This document shows, one piece after another, positions 30,700-37,834 of a stretch of 47,116 nucleotides of DNA. The stretch comes from Chloroflexota bacterium (GTDB taxonomy: Bacteria > Chloroflexota > UBA6077 > JACCZL01), in NCBI GenBank assembly GCA_020845495.1, contig JADLFM010000261.1, forward strand, positions 1 through 47,116, in the 5' to 3' direction. The notes beneath the pieces are model-generated. The model did no database searches and was not told the origin of the DNA. It saw only the letters and a list, made by a program, of their open reading frames with translations. How positions within the stretch are numbered: the first letter of the stretch is position 1; each line of letters starts with the position of its first letter. Made by a program: the position numbers and the translations under genes.

Positions 30700-31791
30700 T
30701 CATGCCTTCGCCAGTCCGTAGAACTCACGCGCGTTCCCCGAGAAGATGCGCTTACGCATCGTCTCAGGCAGCGGCGGGAATGCGTGGGTCGGCGAGTCGA
30801 AGTCCCAGTGCGGGTAGTCGCTGGCGAACATCAGCACGTGCTCGGCGTCCATCATCTCGAAGATCTGAAGCAACTGCCTGGTATCATCCGGGCGTTCGAG
30901 CGGCTGGCTCGACAGGCGGACGTGGTCGCGCAGGTACTCTGAAGGCGCCTTCGTTACCCACGGCACTTCCGACCGCAGCGCCTTCCACTCGCCATCGAGG
31001 CGCCAGAGCAGCGGCGCGAGCCAGGATACCCCGCCCTCAATCAGCGCCACCTTGAAGCCGGGGAAGCGCTCGAAGACACCCTCGGTGAGGAAGCTCACCA
31101 GGTGCGCCTGGAAGCCGAGCGACAGGCAGGTGTGCCACTCGATGTAGTGGGTGGGGTAGCCGGGGCTGGACTGGATGTTGATGCCCATACCGTCCGTGCC
31201 CGGATGGATCGCGAGCGGCAGGCCATACTTCTCGCAGGCAGCATAGATCGGATAGTAGTGGCGCTGGCCGTACGGCGCTCGCGCGCCCGAGTCCATCATC
31301 ACCTGGACGAACTCCGGGTGACTGGCCCAACGCTCGATCTCGCGAGCGGCCGCGTCGGGATCCTGGTGGGCCACGGTGATCGCGCCCTTGAAGACGCCGT
31401 CGTGGTTGTACTTCGAGAGCCAGGTATCGGCCAGCCAGTCGTTGTACGCCGCTGCGATAGCGGTCCCGAAGTCCGGGTCGGGGTGGAGATTGCAGAAGGC
31501 ACGCGGCAGCAGCATGGCGTAGGCGACGCCGTACTGGTCGATCAACTGCTCGCGCAACAGGTCGGGATCGGAGCCGGGCGGGCCACCGGCGGCCGGGAAA
31601 GCGTCCAGGCGACTGCCGTGAACCGGGTTGCTGAAGAAGCCGCGCCCCCCGCCGGTGTAGCGGTCCCGCCAGGGCATCGGCAGGTACGCTTTGATCTCGT
31701 CGACGCTGTGTGGCATCGGGTGGACGTCGCAGTCGACGATGCCCACGCGGCCCGGGCGCGTCCCGGCTGGGCGTGGCTCGGTCTGGATCAT
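30700..31791 (-). CDS. amidohydrolase-2 family (ACMSD-like) metal-dependent hydrolase/decarboxylase
   Basis: The 363-residue TIM-barrel protein has the metal-binding DxH motif early (IVDCDVHPMP, Asp22/His24), a second His in LAIHPGTDGMG, THYIEWHTCLSLGFQAHLVS, the barrel strand VALIEGGVSW and the late Asp in MFASDYPHWDFDSP. This is the ACMSD/gamma-resorcylate decarboxylase branch, whose members decarboxylate aromatic acids or hydrolyse lactones and amides. GGGAGGGAG precedes the ATG at 31791. The leader carries a 15-bp perfect hairpin 22 bases upstream. Together with the Rieske gene behind it, it suggests breakdown of an aromatic or lactone compound. The substrate is not predictable. Confidence 0.87.
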   Translation of the reverse strand: MIQTEPRPAGTRPGRVGIVDCDVHPMPHSVDEIKAYLPMPWRDRYTGGGRGFFSNPVHGSRLDAFPAAGGPPGSDPDLLREQLIDQYGVAYAMLLPRAFCNLHPDPDFGTAIAAAYNDWLADTWLSKYNHDGVFKGAITVAHQDPDAAAREIERWASHPEFVQVMMDSGARAPYGQRHYYPIYAACEKYGLPLAIHPGTDGMGINIQSSPGYPTHYIEWHTCLSLGFQAHLVSFLTEGVFERFPGFKVALIEGGVSWLAPLLWRLDGEWKALRSEVPWVTKAPSEYLRDHVRLSSQPLERPDDTRQLLQIFEMMDAEHVLMFASDYPHWDFDSPTHAFPPLPETMRKRIFSGNAREFYGLAKA

Positions 31792-32183
31792 CGCGCTCCC
31801 TCCCCTGGGGTATGCCGGCCCGTGCGGCGTCGCCGCACGGGCCGGCGGGCGGCGACGGTCGCCAGGAATGCATCGCAGTGGTGGCCGGTCAGGCCGTCTG
31901 ACGGAGGCGGCTCACCCGCACAGCCGGCCGCGATGGCGACCGTTCACCCGTAGACGATACACGCCGGCAGCGCTGATTCCAACCGCTACACCCGCTGACT
32001 CTCCCGGCACTGGCGTTCATCCTCTTGCTATCTCGAGACGGGGCATTGCGAGTACAGGAGCGTGGGCGCCCTCGCACCTGAGGGCTGGGCTGCTCCCAAC
32101 GACTCATCGTTGACGACTGGCGACCGGCGAGCTACCGCCAGCCGTCAGTCATCAGTCGCCAGCCATCGAGCGTGCGGCCCGGA
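31792..32183. other. 392-base intergenic region with leader hairpin and terminator-like stem
   Basis: It lies between the minus-strand SDR stop and the amidohydrolase start. It holds a 15-bp hairpin at 31814-31846, a candidate -10 TATCGT (minus, 31962-31957) that would make this hairpin part of the leader, and a stem GACGACTGGCG (32112-32122) with CGCCAGCCGTC (32136-32146), ten of eleven paired, which may end the SDR transcript. No gene is seen. Confidence 0.5.
31814..31846 (-). promoter_or_regulatory. 15-bp perfect hairpin in the amidohydrolase leader
   Basis: GCCGGCCCGTGCGGC (31814-31828) pairs fully with GCCGCACGGGCCGGC (31832-31846) around GTC. It ends 22 bases before the ATG and close to the ribosome-binding site, where such a stable structure would be expected to influence expression. 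Confidence 0.6.
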
Positions 32184-32927
32184 TTACAGCAGGCTGCCCG
32201 AGTCGATCGCGATCACCTGTCCGGTCATATGGTCGTTCCGCAGGCACTCCAACGCTGCCGTCGCCACGGACTCCGCGCTCACGTGGTTCCGCAGCGGCAA
32301 CGCCTGAGCCATCTGCCGCTTACGCTCCTCGCTCGCGTACGAGTGCCAGCGCGTGTCGACGAAGCCGGGCGCGATCGAGTTCACCCGCACGTTCGGCGCG
32401 AGCGCGACGGCCAGCCCCTTCGTCAACTGGATCATGGCTGCCTTCGAGACCGAGTAGGCCAGACTACTGCCGCCCGGCTTGAGGCCGGCCACCGACGAGA
32501 TGGTCACGATAGCGCCTCCGCCGTCGGCCGCGAGGGCGGAGGCGGCAGCCTTCGCCAGCAGCCACGGTCCTTTGACGTTGACGGCCATGATCCGGTCCCA
32601 GGCCGCCTCGTCGATCCCACTCAGGTCCGAGAACGGGACGAAGACCGTCGTGCCAGCGTTGTTCACGACCACGTCGAGCCGCCCGAAGCGCTCCAATGTC
32701 TGCGCCACGAGCCGCTCGACCTGGCCGGCATCGGCAACGTCAGCCTGGACGGCAGCGGCCTTTCCGCCCGCTGCCTCGATCTCGCCGACGGTCGCCGCCG
32801 CGTCGTCCCCGGAGCGCGAGTAGTTGACCACCACCGAGGCGCCCGCCGCTGCGAGCCGCTTCGAGAACTCCTTGCCCATGCCGGTCCCGCCGCCGGTCAC
32901 GATCGCTACCTTTCCTGCGAGCTCCAT
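32184..32927 (-). CDS. short-chain dehydrogenase/reductase (SDR)
   Basis: This is a 247-residue classical SDR that oxidises or reduces a hydroxyl/keto group with NAD(P). The sequence shows VAIVTGGGTGMGKEFSKRL (nucleotide-binding GxxxGxG), DVVVNNAGTTVF (NNAG), IVTISSVAG (catalytic Ser), AYSVSKAAM (Tyr-xxx-Lys) and VRVNSIAPGFVDT. NYSRSGDD after the second strand has a basic residue, which favours NADP. All catalytic residues are intact. The ATG at 32927 follows AGGTGA; a longer frame adds ten residues without homology. It diverges from a second SDR (33165) across 237 bases and leads the minus-strand series to the amidohydrolase, Rieske and dehydratase genes. Confidence 0.92.
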   Translation of the reverse strand: MELAGKVAIVTGGGTGMGKEFSKRLAAAGASVVVNYSRSGDDAAATVGEIEAAGGKAAAVQADVADAGQVERLVAQTLERFGRLDVVVNNAGTTVFVPFSDLSGIDEAAWDRIMAVNVKGPWLLAKAAASALAADGGGAIVTISSVAGLKPGGSSLAYSVSKAAMIQLTKGLAVALAPNVRVNSIAPGFVDTRWHSYASEERKRQMAQALPLRNHVSAESVATAALECLRNDHMTGQVIAIDSGSLL

Positions 32928-33164
32928 CCATTCACCTCGTTTGTCCACCCTGGGCACCGTCCGGCCAGGGCGAGTTCTCCGCGTTCACGCGGACCGTCGA
33001 TACAGTGGCGTGTGCGCTACCTGTGCCACCACGGGGACAGCGTACACTGGCTGTCGTGTCGCTGCTTACCCTTGACCGCTCGCCGGCACGACCCACATGG
33101 CGCAGTCAGCCGGCCGGCCGGTCTGGGGAGGCGGCGGGCGGTTGCGCGGAGAGGGAGTGGGGCG

Positions 33165-33950
33165 ATGATGAGGTTGAGCGGCAAGGTCGCGCTGATTACC
33201 GGCGGTGGCGGGGCGATGGGTAGCGCGCAGGCCCGCCTCTTTGCGAGCGAAGGCGCGGCCGTCTGCGTCGCGGACCTGATCGCCGTCAAGGCGCAAGCCG
33301 TCGCCCGCGAGATCACCGAATACGGTGGTCGAGCGGTCGCCGTTGGCCTCGACGTTCGCTCGTCTGCCCAGTGGGCTGAGGCGGTCGCCACGGCCGAGGC
33401 GGCACTCGGGCCAGTCTCGATCCTCTGCAACAACGCCGGCAGCAACTATCGTGTTGGCTTTGCCACGCAGACCGAGGAGCAGTGGAACGATATCATCGGC
33501 TCGATCTTGACCGGCACTTTCCTGGGGATCAAGGCGACCGTGCCCTCGATGCAGCGAGCGAGCGGCGGCGTCATCGTCAACCTTGGCTCGCTGGCGTCGA
33601 TCCGAGGAGGCGCGGGAAGTCCGGCCTACGGAGCGGCGAAGACGGGCCTGGTGGCGTTGACCCGCTCAGCGGCGCTCGCGTACGCCGGCGACCACATCCG
33701 CTGCGTGCTGGTCGCGCCGGGCCACGTCGATACCCCGTTCATCCGCGAAAACAACGCCTACAGCCCAAACGACGCGTCGACCAGCATCGACAATCCGGAG
33801 AACTACGAGCGCCGCTTGCATGCGACCCCGCTCGGCCGGCTCCTCACCGCCGAAGACATCGCCAGGACGGTGTTGTTCGTCGTCTCGGACGAGGCGAGCA
33901 TGATTACGGGGTCAATGATCGCGGTCGACGGCGGCGCGGCGGCGCGGTGA
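33165..33950 (+). CDS. short-chain dehydrogenase/reductase (SDR)
   Basis: The 261-residue classical SDR has VALITGGGGAMGSAQARLFA, CVADLIAVKAQ (Asp ending strand 2, which favours NAD), SILCNNAGSNYRV, VIVNLGSLASIRGGAGS, AYGAAKTGLVAL with Tyr and Lys, CVLVAPGHVDTPF and ASMITGSMIAVDGGAAA. The start is ATG 33165 (or 33168), with GGGAG seven bases upstream. It is not a close copy of its divergent SDR neighbour. It heads the plus-strand set: dehydratase, SDR and lactonase follow. Oxidation of a sugar or sugar acid is a fair guess from the neighbours. Confidence 0.92.
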   Translation: MMRLSGKVALITGGGGAMGSAQARLFASEGAAVCVADLIAVKAQAVAREITEYGGRAVAVGLDVRSSAQWAEAVATAEAALGPVSILCNNAGSNYRVGFATQTEEQWNDIIGSILTGTFLGIKATVPSMQRASGGVIVNLGSLASIRGGAGSPAYGAAKTGLVALTRSAALAYAGDHIRCVLVAPGHVDTPFIRENNAYSPNDASTSIDNPENYERRLHATPLGRLLTAEDIARTVLFVVSDEASMITGSMIAVDGGAAAR

Positions 33951-34345
33951 GCGACCCTCACGATGAGCGATTCAGAGGGCACGCTGACACGCGGACGGGG
34001 GAGCGTGACGGCCACGGCCGAGATGAACCGGACTCCGCCCATGGTGCCCGGGTGCGGACCGCGAGCAGCCCAGGTCGAGCGTGCCTTGACGCCCTCCGGC
34101 GCCGATGCTACCGTGCCCGCGCACAATCTGCACGAGCAGGCCGTACTCGTAGATCTGCGCCGGGCCAGACGGGCGCTGACCGCCTTTCAGCCGGCTCCCA
34201 CCTCCACCCGACGCCGTTTGCGGATCGGGGCGCGGCTCCTGGCTACCTGCGCTCCTGGCTACCTGTGCTCCTGGCTACCTGCGCTTCTGGCTACCTGTGC
34301 TCCTGGCTACCGGTGGGACTCTTCCGACTACGGGGAGGCACTGCC
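33951..34345. other. 395-base intergenic region with 16-bp tandem array
   Basis: Between the SDR and the dehydratase lie TGCTACCGT (34106-34114), an extended -10 candidate, and the 16-bp array at 34237-34313, which ends 32 bases before the next ATG. Frames crossing this stretch show no homology. Confidence 0.45.
34237..34313. repeat. 16-bp tandem repeat, about 4.8 units
   Basis: Units of TCCTGGCTACCTG(C/T)GC repeat from 34237; units alternate C and T at the variable base, and one unit has a single C-to-T change. It lies in the probable leader of the downstream dehydratase gene. Confidence 0.92.
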
Positions 34346-35461
34346 ATGAACATCGAACGGATCACGCCGTTCCTGGTCGACCGCTGTCTGCTGGTCCGGG
34401 TGACCACGTCTGACGGCATCGTCGGCTGGGGCGAGGCCGGGCTGTGGGCACACCACAGGCTCGTCTACGACGCGATCGAGCACCTGGCCGGATACTACGT
34501 CGGCAAGGACGCCCGCCGCATCGAGCACCACTATCAGGTCGTTACCCGCGACACCCACTTCCAGGGTGCGGTGCTGAGCGCCGCGCTCTCCGGTATCGAC
34601 GTTGCGCTCTGGGACATTCTCGGCAAGTCGCTCGATCAGCCGGTCTACCAGTTGCTCGGTGGCAAGGTGCGGGACAAGGTCAAGGTCTTTGCTAACGTCG
34701 TCGGCGAGAGCCTCGAAGCGCGGGCCGAGAGCGCTCGCCGCAACGTCGAGCACGGGTACGTATCGCTGCGGACCATCCCCTTCTTCTCGGGCTTCGAGCA
34801 ACAGACGCCCACCAGGACGATCGGAGATGCCATCGCCATCGTACGGACCATCCGCGAGGCCGTCGGCTACGCGGTGGATCTGGGCGTCGAGATCCACCGC
34901 AACCTTCGCCGGAACGAGGTAGTCGTGCTGGGGAACGAGTTGCTGCCCTATCGGCTGCTCTACCTCGAAGACCCGCTCGTGCCCGAGAGCACCGACTCGC
35001 TACGGTACGTCGCCGCCCACGTGAACGTGCCGCTCGCGGCCGGCGAGCGCTCCTACACCCTGCACCAGTTCAAGGAGATCGTCGACACCGGCGCGGTTAC
35101 CCTGATCCGGCCGGACTTGTCGCTTGCGGGTGGGTTCACTCAGGTCAAGAAGATCGCCGGGCTGGCGGAGTCAGCGCTGGTGGGCGTCTTCCCGCACCTG
35201 ATGGGCAGTCCGCTCAACCTGGCAGCCTACGTCCAGCTCGACGCGGCCATCCCAAACTACGTACTCCAGGAAGCGCATACCGGAGCGGACGCAATGAACG
35301 AGATCCTGGACGCACCGCTTCAGCGCGACGGTGGGTACGTGGTGGTGCCGGACCGGCCGGGCATCGGCGTCGTCGTCCGCGAGGAGAAGCTGAGCCAGTT
35401 CCCCTACCGGCCGCACACTATCGGCGGCTGGTTCCACGAGGACGGCTCGGTCGCCCACTAG
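34346..35461 (+). CDS. enolase-superfamily dehydratase (galactonate-dehydratase-like)
   Basis: The 371-residue protein starts MNIERITPFLVDRCLLVRVT, with SDGIVGWGEAG in the capping domain. Barrel ligands appear as Glu182 (GVEIHRNLRR), Glu208 (YLEDPLVP) and Glu234 (AGERSYT), with VFPHLMGSPLNLAA for the late catalytic loop. The first ligand is Glu where the galactonate and mannonate dehydratases have Asp, and no K-x-K base is visible on strand 2 (SLRTIPFF), so its chemistry may differ. The general pattern EIHRN...LPYRLLYLEDPL is of the glucarate/galactonate dehydratase side. The ATG at 34346 follows GGGGAGG by seven bases. It is followed after 25 bases by an SDR in the same direction, probably co-transcribed. 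Confidence 0.87.
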   Translation: MNIERITPFLVDRCLLVRVTTSDGIVGWGEAGLWAHHRLVYDAIEHLAGYYVGKDARRIEHHYQVVTRDTHFQGAVLSAALSGIDVALWDILGKSLDQPVYQLLGGKVRDKVKVFANVVGESLEARAESARRNVEHGYVSLRTIPFFSGFEQQTPTRTIGDAIAIVRTIREAVGYAVDLGVEIHRNLRRNEVVVLGNELLPYRLLYLEDPLVPESTDSLRYVAAHVNVPLAAGERSYTLHQFKEIVDTGAVTLIRPDLSLAGGFTQVKKIAGLAESALVGVFPHLMGSPLNLAAYVQLDAAIPNYVLQEAHTGADAMNEILDAPLQRDGGYVVVPDRPGIGVVVREEKLSQFPYRPHTIGGWFHEDGSVAH

Positions 35462-35486
35462 AAGCGCCACGAGTGAAGGAGATAGC

Positions 35487-36275
35487 GTGAGACTGAAGGG
35501 AAAGGTTGCCCTCATCACCGGATCGGGGCACGGCATCGGGCGCGGCATCGCGCTGGCGTACGCCCGCGAGGGCGCAAGAGTGGCAATCAACGACCTGCCC
35601 GACGACAAGAACGCCGAGGACGTGCTCCGCATGATCCGCGAGCAGGGCGGCGAGGCAGAGGTATTCCGGGCCGACACCAGCGACACGCCGCGCATGACCG
35701 AGATCGTACAGCGCATCGTCGGGCGATTCGGACGGCTCGACGTTTACGTCAACAACACCAACGCCGGCCGTCGCTTCCCGAACGCCTCGCGCGCGTATCT
35801 GGATGTGACCGAGGAGCAGTTCTACGAGGGGCTCTATCCGAGCCTGAAGGCCGCGTTCCTGAATGGGCAGATCGTCGCCCGGCAGATGATTGGGCAGGGT
35901 GAGGGCGGGCGGATCGTCAACATCACGTCGGTGCACCAGGAGCGGCCCTGGGGTTGGGACTCGGTCTATGGGACGATGAAGGCGGCGCTCCGTCGCCTGA
36001 CGATGAGCCAGGCCCGCGAGCTTGCGCCTCACCGGATCCTGGTGAATGCCATCGCGCCCGGCTTCATCGACGTGCGTTTACACCCTGGCGAGCGGGGCGA
36101 GCGCTACGACACCTTCTGCGAGCGCGCCACTGATGAAGTGCTCCTGGGGCCGGGCGCTCCATCTGACATCGCGGGTGCAGCGGTGTACCTCGCGTCCGAC
36201 GACGCCCGCTACGTGACGGGCACCTGCATCCTGGTCGACGGGGGCATGCTGCTACCGCCGATCACGGAGATCTAG
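35487..36275 (+). CDS. short-chain dehydrogenase/reductase (SDR)
   Basis: The 262-residue SDR has VALITGSGHGIGRGIALAYA, AINDLPDDKN (Asp, favours NAD), the catalytic region RIVNITSVHQERPWGWD and SVYGTMKAALRRL with Tyr and Lys, then ILVNAIAPGFIDVRLHPGER and VTGTCILVDGG. The usual NNAG motif is written VNNTNAGRR, with an inserted Thr-Asn, a small but uncommon change at the cofactor-binding end of strand 4. The start is GTG 35487, with AAGGAGA upstream. It lies 25 bases after the dehydratase and 99 bases before the lactonase. In this order it could make the lactone that the next gene opens. Confidence 0.9.
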   Translation: MRLKGKVALITGSGHGIGRGIALAYAREGARVAINDLPDDKNAEDVLRMIREQGGEAEVFRADTSDTPRMTEIVQRIVGRFGRLDVYVNNTNAGRRFPNASRAYLDVTEEQFYEGLYPSLKAAFLNGQIVARQMIGQGEGGRIVNITSVHQERPWGWDSVYGTMKAALRRLTMSQARELAPHRILVNAIAPGFIDVRLHPGERGERYDTFCERATDEVLLGPGAPSDIAGAAVYLASDDARYVTGTCILVDGGMLLPPITEI

Positions 36276-36374
36276 CCCGACGTCTTCTGCGGCGAGCGGC
36301 TTCTCCCAGGCACGATACGGGTGCTTGCCTGACGGCGCGACTCGACGCGTTACCCCCTGACGGAAGGGATGGCC

Positions 36375-37451
36375 ATGCAACCGAACCTCGTCTACGTCGG
36401 AACGTATACTCGTCTGGGGACGTCCGAGGGCATCTACGTCTATCGCCGCGATCCTGATACTGGCCGGCTGACCCTGCTACACACGGTCGCCGAAGAAGAC
36501 CCCTCGTTTCTGGCGTTCGACCCCACGAAGCGCTATCTCGTCACGGTCAGCGAGAAACGAGCGTTCGCGGGTGAGGGGATGGGCGAAGTCGCGTCGTACC
36601 GGATCGACCAGGAGACCGGGAACCTGGCGCCGATCAATCGGCAGTCGACCGAGGGCGGGGAGCCATGCCATCTCGTGGTCGATCCGAGCGGGCGGTACGT
36701 GCTCGTCGCCAATCATGAGCATGGCAGCGTCGCCGTCCTACCAATGGAGGAGGACGGCACGCTGCGCCCCGTCTCCGACCTTCAGCAGCACCGGGGCTCA
36801 GGGCCGGGACCGACCCAGACCGGGCCGCACGCGCACTTCGTGACCTTCGATCCGGCCGGCCGGCTGGTGCTGGTCAACGATAAGGGCATCGATAAGGTGA
36901 TGCTCTACCGGCTCGACACCGAGGCCGGGAAACTCGTCCCGCACGATCCGCCCTTCGCGCGGCTCCACCCCGGCGCCGCGCCTCGTCATCTGGCGTTCCA
37001 CCCGAACGGGCGCTACGTCTACGTCAACGGCGAGGCCGACCTGACCGTCACGGCCTTCGCCTACGATGCCGAGCGTGGCGCGCTGACGGAACTGCACTAC
37101 CTCTCGACTCTGCCGGAGGGCGCGACCGGCGAGCGCTACTCGACCGCACAAACGCTCGTCGAGCCGTCAGGGCGCTTCCTCTACGTCTCGAATCGCGGCC
37201 ACGACTCGATCGCCATCTTTGCCATCGACCCGGACACCGGACGACTGACGGCGGTTGGCCACGTCTCGACCCAGGGGCGCGCGCCACGGAACTTCGCCAT
37301 CGACCCGTCTGGCACGTTCTTGTACGCCGCGAATCAGAACAGCGACACGATCGTCCAGTTCCACATCGACCGTGAGACCGGCCAGCTAACTCCAACCGGC
37401 GACGTGATCGAGGTCGGCGGACCGGTCTGCATCCTGTTCGGCGATGCCTGA
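36375..37451 (+). CDS. lactonase family protein, 7-bladed beta-propeller (6-phosphogluconolactonase type)
   Basis: The 358-residue protein belongs to the YbhE-type lactonases, which hydrolyse sugar lactones (6-phosphogluconolactone in the best known case). Propeller blades repeat clearly, for example GIYVYRRDPDTGRLTLLHTV, PCHLVVDPSGRYVLVANHEH, PRHLAFHPNGRYVYVNGEAD and PRNFAIDPSGTFLYAANQNS. Conserved family residues appear in GPHAHFVTFDPAGRLVLVND. No signal peptide is present, so it is cytoplasmic. The ATG at 36375 is six bases after GGAAGGG, which is too close to the alternative ATG at 36369. It is last in the plus-strand set and joins sugar dehydrogenase to acid dehydratase in the suggested pathway. 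Confidence 0.93.
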   Translation: MQPNLVYVGTYTRLGTSEGIYVYRRDPDTGRLTLLHTVAEEDPSFLAFDPTKRYLVTVSEKRAFAGEGMGEVASYRIDQETGNLAPINRQSTEGGEPCHLVVDPSGRYVLVANHEHGSVAVLPMEEDGTLRPVSDLQQHRGSGPGPTQTGPHAHFVTFDPAGRLVLVNDKGIDKVMLYRLDTEAGKLVPHDPPFARLHPGAAPRHLAFHPNGRYVYVNGEADLTVTAFAYDAERGALTELHYLSTLPEGATGERYSTAQTLVEPSGRFLYVSNRGHDSIAIFAIDPDTGRLTAVGHVSTQGRAPRNFAIDPSGTFLYAANQNSDTIVQFHIDRETGQLTPTGDVIEVGGPVCILFGDA

Positions 37452-37520
37452 TCGGTCGGGCGTGGGGTAGGCTTCGACCTCGGTGGTTGGCACGATGGCG
37501 ACACAGTGACGGGTGTACCG

Positions 37521-37628
37521 ATGGGCACGCCGCCGGAGGTGACCGGCGAGGAGGCTCGCGCCGACGCCTACTTGCGCGACGTCGACGAGTTGTTAGGGCT
37601 GACTACTTCTACCAGAGTGCACGCCTGA
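37521..37628 (+). pseudogene. remnant of a Gfo/Idh/MocA oxidoreductase C-terminus
   Basis: The frame reads MGTPPEVTGEEARAD followed directly by AYLRDVDELLGLTT and ends at a TGA at 37626-37628. It matches the end of the intact gene at 45709-46980 (KTPEVTGEEARAD ... VYLREIDAILGL), but 28 residues between the two parts are missing. In the intact gene the missing part is bounded by 12-base direct repeats (CGCGCCGACGTC, 46831-46842 and 46915-46926), so a slip or recombination between such repeats explains it. The rest of the gene is absent. The window thus once held, or received, a third Gfo/Idh gene here. Confidence 0.75.
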
Positions 37629-37653
37629 CGGCCGAGCATGCCCCGTGATGCTG

Positions 37654-37698
37654 GCGAGCCTTGGGGGAGCGAGCCTTGGGGGAGCGAGCCTTGGGGGA
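37654..37698. repeat. 15-bp tandem repeat, three perfect units
   Basis: GCGAGCCTTGGGGGA occurs three times without a mismatch at 37654-37668, 37669-37683 and 37684-37698, just before the hairpin at 37716. Confidence 0.95.
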
Positions 37699-37715
37699 GT
37701 GGCCGAGGCACTCGT

Positions 37716-37751
37716 GAAGGGCGCGGGTGTACCGCGAAGCCCGCGCCCTTC
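37716..37751. terminator. 12-bp perfect hairpin between convergent genes
   Basis: GAAGGGCGCGGG (37716-37727) pairs with CCCGCGCCCTTC (37740-37751) around a 12-base loop, between the lactonase (+) and the Gfo/Idh gene (-). It probably ends transcripts from both sides. Confidence 0.65.
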
Positions 37752-37834
37752 CGCGCACAGAATTGGAGAGGATGAGCCGGCGTCAGTGACAGCTCAGGTG
37801 CGTCGGGCGCGGCCCCCCGGCTCGGGCGGCCGGG

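Larger units (their letters stand above)
37452..37834. other. 383-base intergenic region with gene remnant, tandem repeat and terminator
   Basis: Between the convergent lactonase and Gfo/Idh genes lie a Gfo/Idh C-terminal remnant, a 15-bp tandem repeat and a 12-bp hairpin, each listed separately. A frame at 37645-37851 is not credible as a gene because its start is the repeat itself. Confidence 0.6.

Noticed and set aside
33963..34349. 128-codon frame between the SDR and the dehydratase
   Set aside because: Its second half is the 16-bp tandem repeat and no part resembles a known protein.
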